Positions 52,801 through 59,329 of a stretch of DNA of 64,000 nucleotides are shown piece after piece; within the stretch, counting starts at the first letter, position 1, and every line of letters begins with the position of its first letter. Position numbers and translations under genes: made by a program. The notes below the pieces were generated by a model. It had not been told where the DNA came from. It searched no databases and saw only the letters and a program-made list of their open reading frames with translations. The DNA comes from a bacterium (GTDB lineage: Bacteria > Hydrothermota > UBA3073 > JACQXS01 > JAQTXJ01). Where the stretch lies: positions 62,001 to 126,000 of the forward strand of contig JAQUPX010000006.1 of assembly GCA_028716385.1 (NCBI GenBank), in the 5' to 3' direction.

Positions 52801-53832
52801 TTTTGCACATGCCAGAGCTTTTCCTATAGGGAACAGACTATCAAAAATTGCTTCATAAAAATAACCATTTAGTTTTGTTTCTTCAGAGAACCAACCCACT
52901 CTTGAGCTGCCGAGACAAGATATGCTTACGGATGGATTTAGTATAAAATGACGGGGCATACAATCTACTTCTATCCAGTTGGTATAGCAACATATGGTAG
53001 TAACAGAGTATACGGGAGCGGTTAGCGTATCTATGTCCGACCTATCTATACCTCCACCGCCCTGATTTGACCAATTTTGCGTTGAGGAACCATGGAAAGC
53101 ACCATATAAAAAAGCATATCCTTTTTTCATAGAGTCAATAATTGCACTTTTAGAAGCTCCCCATAAAGTGTCTTTAGTAAAATAAGAAGGGAAGTAATTT
53201 GCTACCTGGAGAACATAAGGGGTTTCATCTCTAGATGCAAGGAACATTGCCTTTTCTAAGCTGTTAACGTCAGGGGTCTTCTCGTAAGCAATTGTTTTAT
53301 TTACTACTATATTTGCCTCTTCGGGAGTTGTTCCCGGCAACCTGCCTACCCATATCAGGGGAGTAAAATTTGTACTATCTATAATTGCTTCTGCCCAGGT
53401 CATATCTCCATCGGCATTCCACGTCCCGTTTAAGGCGGAGTAGTAAAAATCAGATGCAAGATTATAATATGGGTAATAATTGTTTTTGCTTTGAGCGTTT
53501 CGTGTTGGAACTATACTAGGGTCTCCTCCGAGTAATACATATCTTGTATTCCAATCAGCATAAGCCGATTTCAAGAAATTGCGAATTCTATCGGGGGTAT
53601 CGGCACCGGGATAATTTTGGGCTATCCAGTCTACGGTTTTTATATCACAATTTATTCCTTTTTCTATTCTCCAGGATTTCAGGGCTTCGTAAGCAGGTTT
53701 TAACTCCTCGTTAGTTATTATAATAAAATCTACGGGGTCGCTGGATTTCGAGGGAAACGCAGTTACGGTATAAGGTTTTAGATTAACAACATTGGGCTGC
53801 CGGATTGCCAAAAATAAAAATAGTATTCCCAT
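49864..53832 (-). CDS. Gingipain-like C25 peptidase with FG-GAP region and C-terminal sorting domain
   Basis: A 1322-residue protein. The leader is short and hydrophobic (GILFLFLAI). The peptidase C25 domain covers about 30-390; the catalytic dyad is H247 (GAFHGSST) and C281 or C282 (TICCYTNWIE), with SISCLGSSRVGW following as in gingipains. A CARDB-like and FN3-like middle (about 390-770) precedes FG-GAP/VCBS-type repeats (DIDKDKSFEIV, DVDGDGELEIA, DIDLDGKNELI). A sorting domain ends the chain (IYDASGRLTKTL, WEGSNNNGKKVASGIYFYKL). In Porphyromonas such proteases are type IX cargo. This one should be a secreted cysteine protease, with specificity unknown. Confidence 0.9.
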   Translation of the reverse strand: MGILFLFLAIRQPNVVNLKPYTVTAFPSKSSDPVDFIIITNEELKPAYEALKSWRIEKGINCDIKTVDWIAQNYPGADTPDRIRNFLKSAYADWNTRYVLLGGDPSIVPTRNAQSKNNYYPYYNLASDFYYSALNGTWNADGDMTWAEAIIDSTNFTPLIWVGRLPGTTPEEANIVVNKTIAYEKTPDVNSLEKAMFLASRDETPYVLQVANYFPSYFTKDTLWGASKSAIIDSMKKGYAFLYGAFHGSSTQNWSNQGGGGIDRSDIDTLTAPVYSVTTICCYTNWIEVDCMPRHFILNPSVSISCLGSSRVGWFSEETKLNGYFYEAIFDSLFPIGKALACAKARIIPDIYLGGVEMDGNYRDVALGYNLYGDPCTRFWTKKPDSLIVTYPSTITVGEKEVKVTVNKTKGKSLVSGASVCIYKKDEIYGRGITDSNGEIVFVSTPETVGNLKLVVSKPDFFPYEGNISIQSDSAYVKYKSYTIDGDSIPESGETIKLSLSLENTGAVTAFNMFAEILNSSPYLTLLDTTQSYSNLQTNEIKSKDYRINIDKSCPSGNINLSLNIYNSLDSSRDTFNLNIRAPLLTHYSHYADSSRLISLKIKNEGTGKAKAVTATLFSLTAGISLVDSLEYVGDVSADTILTLKNCFQFSGVSVTPQFVLELKDSCSHIWNDTFTISSVNPPTVLTAFSQPNAISVNWNSTSAYGYNVYRASDTTILNSQVIKNIFSFEDKFLSPYTNYSYLVTSVDNSLNESNFSPLVSGKSNPSFKSGWPQSVKTPFVNSITVADLKPEKPGLEIIASMDDQKVYAWYASGEGVFASDGTFASDLGRCWTAPVVADIDKDKSFEIVRAQSWTNTPKIWSFKRDGTVRDSFPLQLTNCEIASFSSPSVQDLDKDGKLEIILAEEGSNTGNGGSGRVYVFRENGTGYLNPDGIFAICDTSMIVVNPSYGPILGICSPAIADINNDDTLEIVLGFSNYYGTTSKPSLFAWNGITGHKISGWPVFIKGGPSSPAIGNIDPSYPGLEVVIHTCSPNNFVYAFHSDGTPVANWPKTCSSTSSCFYMPSPTLGDVDGDGELEIALAGINSFYLWNADGTLVTGWPVTLSFMSQVSPATPILADIDGDNVINYIGVSLLDGTIYAFEPNGKITPGFPIYSNGRTDATPIVSDIDLDGKNELISATRDCEIRIWEVAGTKIEWGTFCHDRWHTGTYGFVPYDTSEIAIEEKPQPFCFKLLQNAPNPVRERTSIQYCIGEMTATVKLNIYDASGRLTKTLVDNSNVKPGNYTVRWEGSNNNGKKVASGIYFYKLETDNFKTTKKLVLIK

Positions 53833-54538
53833 AACTTAATCTATTTTGAAATCTTAAATTAAATATATGATTACATTTTTTATATTTGTCAAGGAGATAA
53901 AGAAACAAAGATAACAGACAAAAAGAAAAAACCTGCCACAAAAACACTAAAGCACAAAATTGCAACCACTCCGCTCACCGACATAGCGGGGTAAACTCCG
54001 AACACGAAAGACGGAAAGAGTGCACACAGATTTCCACAGATTAAAAAGATAACCACAGAAAACAGAAATCTTCATCCACGAATGTACACGAACAAAAAAC
54101 AGAAAAAATTTGCACGCAGATAACCCAGCGAAGCTGGATAAGTTGGTCTAATCCCGCCAGGGCGGGAAAGTCCAACTAAACGCAGATTTACAAGATAATA
54201 AAAGTTTTAGGGTTAAAAAACAACAGAAAGAAATTTTTGGATATAGAAAAACAAACGAACAGATTCCGCAAAAGGCTCAGAAATAAGGCAAAAAAGATTA
54301 AGACAAACATAAAGATTATCGCAGATCCCGTAAAAGACTCGGAAAAAAGATAATACTTTAGCCACAGAAAACAAGAGAAACAGAATACAAGAAATTTCAA
54401 CAGGGACTTTAAGCCTGCGGTAGACAGGAACACGAATTAACACAAACAAAGAAGACGATTAATAATTACGGGTTGAAAAAACGGAAAAAGTTTTAACCGC
54501 AGATGAACGCGAATAAACACAGATAACAGAAAAATTAT
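53833..54538. other. 706-bp repeat-rich intergenic region
   Basis: No supported ORF. It contains a TGCCACAAAAACACTAAAGC element (53934-53963; also at 57581), CACAGATTTCCACAGATT-type runs around 54020-54060, a CCAGC-GAA-GCTGG element with an internal CCCGCC hairpin (54122-54180) and a CCGCAGATGAACGCGAATAA run (54494-54530). Several unrelated repeat families are packed side by side. Confidence 0.65.
54122..54180. repeat. CCAGC-GCTGG double-hairpin element
   Basis: CCAGC-GAA-GCTGG, then AGTTGG ... CCAACT enclosing TCCCGCC-AGG-GCGGGA. Confidence 0.65.
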
Positions 54539-56032
54539 TTATTTTAGAACTGTAAGTTTTTTGGTAACCCTTATCCCATTAGATTCTTCACTACGTTCAG
54601 AATGACAAATTGTGGAAAGGGTTAGGAAATAGATACCTGTTTTTAGTTCGTTAGCGTTGAGAGTTGTAGTATAAGTGCCTGCGGGTTTGGATTCATTGAT
54701 TAATGTTTTTACACATTTACCTGCGATGTCGTAAAGATTGAGAGAAACATATCGAGGTTGGGAAACCTCTCCCACAACATAATTGATTACTGTTGATTTG
54801 GAGAATGGGTTTTGAGAAAGAGACAGATTATAATCTGTCTCTACAAATCTGTTTTCCTCTATCCCCACTTCTTTTCCCAGTCTAATCAGATAGACATCAA
54901 AAGTGTCTACCCCGAAAGAGCCTGTTCTTCCTGCAATAACAAACCCTCCATCTTGAGTTTGTTGAACTGATTTGCCATCATCCCAGCCAGTTCCGCCAAT
55001 AGTTTTTTCCCAGAGAGTATCACCGGAAGAATTTGTTTTAATGAGATATACATTGGGATAACTTGGTGTGCCTGCCCCAAAAGATTCTGTTTCTCCTGCA
55101 ATGATAAATCCGCTGTCTTGAGTCTGCTGAACTGAATAGCCTCTATCATCGCCAGTCCCGCCGAAAGTTTTAGTCCAGAGAGTATCGCCTGAAGAATTTG
55201 TTTTAATTAGATAGACATCGGGATAACCTGCTTGGAAAGAGTTTGTCCACCCTGCAATAATAAATCCACTGTCTTGAGTTTGTTGAATGGACCACCCCTC
55301 ATCCCAACCAGTCCCGCCGAAAGTTTTTGTCCAGAGGGTATCGCCTAAAGAATTTGTTTTGATTAGATAAACATCATAATCACCTGCTCCGAAAGAGTTT
55401 GTCCATCCTGCAATAATAAAACCATTATCTTGAGTTTGTTGAACTGATTTGCCCTCATCCCAACCAGTCCCGCCGAAAGTTTTTGTCCACAATGTATCGC
55501 CTAAAGAATCTGTCTTAATCAGATAGACATCACTATTCCCTGCTCCGAAAGAGTTTGTCCATCCTGCAATAATAAAACCACCCTCTTGAGTTTGTTGAAC
55601 TGAATAACCCATCTCTCCACCAGTCCCGCCGATAGTTTTCGTCCACAATGTATCGCCTAAAGAATCTGTCTTTATTAGATAAACGTCATAATAGCCTGCC
55701 CCAAAAGAGGTTGTATATCCTGCAATAATAAAACCGCCATCTTGAGTTCGCTGGACTGAATAGCTCTCATCATCGTTAGTTCCGCCGAAAGTTTTTGTCC
55801 ATAGGGTATTGCCTGAAGAATTTGTCTTAATGAGATAGACGTCAGAATATCCTGTCCCGAAAGAGTATGTTATCCCTGCAATGATAAACCCGCCGTCAGA
55901 AGTTTGTTGAACAGAATTTCCGTAATCATTGTCAGTTCCACCGAAAGTTCTTGTCCAGAGAGTATCCGGTGCGGATGCGAAGACATTGGCGGTAATTAAT
56001 GTTCCTACAAACAGTATAAAATATTTTATCAT
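54539..56032 (-). CDS. Secreted repeat propeller protein with C-terminal sorting domain
   Basis: A 497-residue protein. The signal peptide ends near FASA (about 1-20). Residues about 22-400 contain seven ~54-residue units with WTKTFGGTxxDxGxSVQQTQ, DGGFIIAGxTxSFGAG and DVYLIKTDSLGDTL motifs, forming a propeller. The sorting domain has two repeat-derived insertions: FVETDYNLSLSQN, encoded by a 24-bp palindrome (54819-54842), and CHSERSEESNGI, encoded by a family of bacterial intergenic repeats (54581-54607). Its start is 11 bp after the transglutaminase stop, so they may be cotranscribed. Confidence 0.85.
   Translation of the reverse strand: MIKYFILFVGTLITANVFASAPDTLWTRTFGGTDNDYGNSVQQTSDGGFIIAGITYSFGTGYSDVYLIKTNSSGNTLWTKTFGGTNDDESYSVQRTQDGGFIIAGYTTSFGAGYYDVYLIKTDSLGDTLWTKTIGGTGGEMGYSVQQTQEGGFIIAGWTNSFGAGNSDVYLIKTDSLGDTLWTKTFGGTGWDEGKSVQQTQDNGFIIAGWTNSFGAGDYDVYLIKTNSLGDTLWTKTFGGTGWDEGWSIQQTQDSGFIIAGWTNSFQAGYPDVYLIKTNSSGDTLWTKTFGGTGDDRGYSVQQTQDSGFIIAGETESFGAGTPSYPNVYLIKTNSSGDTLWEKTIGGTGWDDGKSVQQTQDGGFVIAGRTGSFGVDTFDVYLIRLGKEVGIEENRFVETDYNLSLSQNPFSKSTVINYVVGEVSQPRYVSLNLYDIAGKCVKTLINESKPAGTYTTTLNANELKTGIYFLTLSTICHSERSEESNGIRVTKKLTVLK
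54581..54607. repeat. CHSERSEES repeat inside a coding region
   Basis: AGATTCTTCACTACGTTCAG followed by AATGACA, encoding CHSERSEES near the protein end. Related to 49798-49835. Confidence 0.8.
54819..54842. repeat. 24-bp perfect palindrome inside a coding region
   Basis: AGAGACAGATTA joined to TAATCTGTCTCT, loopless. With the adjacent GTAG on the minus strand it resembles the GTAGGGACAGG palindrome at 3512-3543. Confidence 0.85.
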
Positions 56033-56043
56033 CCTCGTTTAGA

Positions 56044-57402
56044 TTATTTATATTCGAGGATTTGGATTTTAATTTTGTCCACGAGTTCCATAATCTTTGC
56101 CTGTTCTTCCAATCCGCCTTCCGCAAGAATAAGATGCGCGGCATCTGCAATCGGCTCATCGAAAGTCGGGTCAACTTCAACCCATCGTCCAACCCATACT
56201 TTATTCCAGGCGTGATAATAAAATCCGTCCTGCGTATATACAATACCTACCACGACATCAGCCGGTATTTTGCTGGCTCTTGCAAGCGCGGCAAATAATA
56301 TGGAATGCTCTCCACAATCGCCTTCCATTGTGTTGAGAACATCCAACGCAGACGGTATAGTAACGGTCGGCATATCTTTGACGTTCTCGGATACCCAATG
56401 CGTAAGTTTTACGACTTTTTTCCAAGGAGTTTTGGTGAATCCGACAATTTCTTTTGCCTGTTTTATTATCCTCTTATCTTTACTTTGAATGAAAGTCGTC
56501 GGTTCAAGATATTTGTTTACGGAGTCGGGTCTTCTGTTTGACAACTCAAAAGGGCCGCCGCTTGTGGGACCTCTTGTTTCAATTAATAATGTATCACCGA
56601 ACCATCTCTGCTGTTCGTTCACAACGACCTTAACATTGACAAGCATTTTCAATAAGGAAATATCTCTTGCGTTTTTAATTTCCATATTTACCGGGACTTT
56701 ATACAGAGTTAAAATTTCGGGAGATATTTTTCCGATTTTTATTGCTTTTTCTTTTGATTCTTTTTTAACCGTAATGCCCATTGGTTGAGTCTGGGATAAC
56801 ATCTCTCCTTTTTTGTTGACCCACATAGTAGAGGAAGAGTTCAACATCGTAACTTTGACATTTATTGAATCACCTTTTGTTTCTAACAATTCGCAATCTG
56901 CAGCGCTGACTGCCTGTATTGACGGGTCGAAAACCTGTAGTTTTTGAGACGCGCGGGTAAACTTATTTGCGAGCATCGGTAGGACTGAAATAGGGAAAAT
57001 TGGAGAAGTTATTGGTATCGTTTTTGTCTCTATTTTGCCGCCGGTATTAATGGAGAGGTTAAAGTTATTCTGTTTGATTTCGCCTCTAATTAACATTTTC
57101 TGTGCTTCGGTTTCAAGATTAAAAGTAAAGTTTTTGAGTTCAAAAGTTTTGTTCACTTCGTATTGGGAAATAGATTTGAGGTTTCTTTTGGTGCCCATCA
57201 TATCAAGTTCTATGTAAGTCAACTCCGAGATTTTATATCCATCCACAACAGGTTGAGTTTCGGTCTGGGTATATCCGACTTTCTGGTCTTTGAGATACAT
57301 ACCGAACCACTGGGATGCTTCTTCCTGCACTGTAGAAGATGCGAACAAATAGGAACTTCCGAATATGACTCCTGCCGTCATCAAGCATTTTACAAATTTC
57401 AT
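56044..57402 (-). CDS. Secreted transglutaminase-like protein
   Basis: A 452-residue protein. The signal peptide is KFVKCLMTAGVIFGSSYLFA. Residues about 30-310 lack a known family. Residues about 320-430 are a transglutaminase-like domain with a complete catalytic triad: Cys in MEGDCGEHSILFA (about 363), His in YYHAWNKVWVG (about 395) and Asp in VEVDPTFDEP (about 409). This is the fold of microbial cysteine proteases/transglutaminases. Probably periplasmic or surface peptidase/amidase. It lies between the TlpA-like genes and the propeller gene, all on the minus strand. Confidence 0.88.
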   Translation of the reverse strand: MKFVKCLMTAGVIFGSSYLFASSTVQEEASQWFGMYLKDQKVGYTQTETQPVVDGYKISELTYIELDMMGTKRNLKSISQYEVNKTFELKNFTFNLETEAQKMLIRGEIKQNNFNLSINTGGKIETKTIPITSPIFPISVLPMLANKFTRASQKLQVFDPSIQAVSAADCELLETKGDSINVKVTMLNSSSTMWVNKKGEMLSQTQPMGITVKKESKEKAIKIGKISPEILTLYKVPVNMEIKNARDISLLKMLVNVKVVVNEQQRWFGDTLLIETRGPTSGGPFELSNRRPDSVNKYLEPTTFIQSKDKRIIKQAKEIVGFTKTPWKKVVKLTHWVSENVKDMPTVTIPSALDVLNTMEGDCGEHSILFAALARASKIPADVVVGIVYTQDGFYYHAWNKVWVGRWVEVDPTFDEPIADAAHLILAEGGLEEQAKIMELVDKIKIQILEYK

Positions 57403-57662
57403 TTTACCCCCCGGTAATTAAAAAAAGTAACTTGTTGTAACTAATAGCAATTCATAGTAACTTAATTGTAACAAAAAACACAAGAAGAATATAGAGGAGA
57501 GAAATAAAAATGTCAAAAGATAAATAAAAGGCACCATAAAAATCAGACAGGATTTACAGGATTAATATTTCAGAAAAAACTTGCCACAAAAGCACTAAAG
57601 CGCGAAATTGCACTAAACAGAAGATTCTCACGCAAAACCCAGCAAAACTGGATAAGTTTTTT
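57403..57662. other. Intergenic region with repeats
   Basis: 260 bp. GTAACTTG/AATTCATAGTAAC type repeats (57427-57475; a relative at 36357-36380), a TTGCCACAAAAGCACTAAAG element (57581-57613) and a CCAGC-AAA-ACTGG remnant (57638-57660). Confidence 0.5.
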
Positions 57663-59266
57663 TTATTTCATTAAGACTAACTTCTTCGTCTCTTTATAAT
57701 TGCCGGCTTGTAAACGACAAAAATAAATTCCTGCTCCGATTAGTTCCGTGTTGATAGTCTTGTTGTAAAAGCCTTTGTCCAGCATTCTGTTTTCAAGTGT
57801 TTGTATTAACCTGCCGGTCATATCATATAGTTTAATACTTACATCCGTTTTACAAGGTACTGAATATAAAATCGAAGCATTTTTTATCATAGGATTAACA
57901 GGATATGACACTTTAAAGTTATTAGAAATACCGGAAGTATCTTCTGCTGCCGTTTCTATAATTACGAATTTCACCGATTCAACGTAGGGTTTTCGTCAGG
58001 GTCGTCGGAAACAATATTAAGGGAACCGTAATGAGTTCCACAGGCAAGTCCGTCACGGGTTACAACTACGGTAACGCTTTGAGAATCACCCGGCGTAATC
58101 GTAAAACTTGTAGGGTTTACAGATACAATCCACGAATCGCTTTTTGTGATGTTGGTTACGTTTAAGTTCACATTTCCATCGTTTCTTACTGTCATTGTCT
58201 TGACTGTATCATAGTCTTCACTTTCGCCCCAGGTAAATTTCAAAATATCTTCGGTAACCGATATGTCCGGAGCTGTTTTCTGTACGACTAACTTAACAGG
58301 TTCGATATAAGGAGTATGGGCGGTATCGTTGGAAGAAATATCAAGAGAGCCGTAATAAGTCCCGTAGCTAAGTCCATTGCGAGTTACGGTTACGGTAACA
58401 TTTTGAGAGCTATCCGGCGCAAGAGTAAAACTTGTAGGGCTTACCGATACAATCCACGAATTGCTTTTTGTAATATTGGTTACGATTAAGTCCGTGTCTC
58501 CATTATTCGTTATTGTCATTGTTTGGACTGTATCGTCGACCGCGACACTACCTATACAAGAGTCTATCCAGCTTTTGATTTGTGCTTCGTCAAACCCTGT
58601 TGTCCCGTTATATACCTTGCCATCCGGTTTAATGACATAATTGACCGGAAGAGTGCCATTTATGTTATAAGGCGTTGATGCGGACACGGATGCATCTGCA
58701 AGGAAAAGGGCGCTATTATCTCTTGCATAAGACTTTAAAGAGCTTGGAGTCAGTAGCATACCAACTGCAATTACCCTTAATTTTGCCAAGCCATATTGAT
58801 TTTGTATTGCGGCCAACCTTGGCCGCTCTGCTGCGCAGCCCGGTCAGCTAGAAGTAAAGAAAGTGAGAAAAACTGCTTTGCCGACAAAATCAGTGAGTGA
58901 ATGATTAACGCTGTTAGTATCCGGAAGAGTAAAATTTGGGGGCGTAGTTCCAGGTCCCGGCCACATCAAGTTTAAAGGCGTTATATCTATTTGATTATAT
59001 GTAGGGTTTGTAGTTGAACGGAAAGAAGACAACGTCTTTGATTTACTATCGTTCCATACAAATCGTAAAGTATCAGGGGTAACGCTTATGAGAGGTGATA
59101 ATGTTTTTCCCTTGAATAATCTTCCCTGCGTAAATAAAACAGGTCTCGAATTGTTGTATTTACATCCCGGACGATGAGATTCTGCGGTTAAAACTGACAG
59201 GGAGATGCAGGGAACAACAATAGAAAAACAAATTCGTTTTAAATTGGAATATGCTTTAAGTTTCAT
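57663..59266 (-). CDS. Candidate selenoprotein A: TlpA-like thioredoxin fold, ASH domains, sorting domain (one frameshift)
   Basis: Read as one gene of about 534 codons. Residues 1-140 are a signal peptide (ending about VLTAES) and the start of a TlpA-like domain. Then comes in-frame TGA at 58844-58846 as codon 141, where FFTSS-U-P-G-C places it at the first Cys of CxxC. The reading frame continues (AAERPRLAAIQNQYG and the cis-Pro-like TLPVNYVI of thioredoxins), then two ASH-type domains (NNGDTDLIVTNIT, SPTSFTLAPDSS). A single-base deletion near 57986 (CCCTACG for CCCTTACG in paralog B) puts the sorting domain (57663-57974) in another frame. A SECIS-like hairpin is 17 nt after the TGA. The frameshift may be real or an assembly error. 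Confidence 0.8.
58809..58826 (-). promoter_or_regulatory. SECIS-like hairpin of candidate selenoprotein A
   Basis: GCGGCCA, AGGT, TGGCCGC: perfect 7-bp stem with a GG in the apical loop, 17 nt downstream of the TGA. Bacterial SECIS elements sit just 3' of UGA and carry GG in the apical loop. Two pairs differ in a compensatory way from that of B. Confidence 0.8.
58844..58846 (-). other. In-frame TGA, candidate Sec codon of gene A
   Basis: Aligns exactly with the TGA of gene B and with TCA (Ser) of gene C. Next codons CCG GGC TGC give U-P-G-C. It is the only TGA interrupting this frame before 57971. Confidence 0.8.
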
Positions 59267-59329
59267 TTTGTTAGATATCCGCTAACAATACTTTGCATAA
59301 CAAACTTTTTTTTATTACTTTTCCAGGGA

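Noticed and set aside
57971-58816. Separate gene starting with TTG after the TGA in gene A
   Set aside because: No signal peptide, no ribosome-binding site, and the frame continues upstream through the TGA with matching homology; it is the C-terminal part of the same protein.
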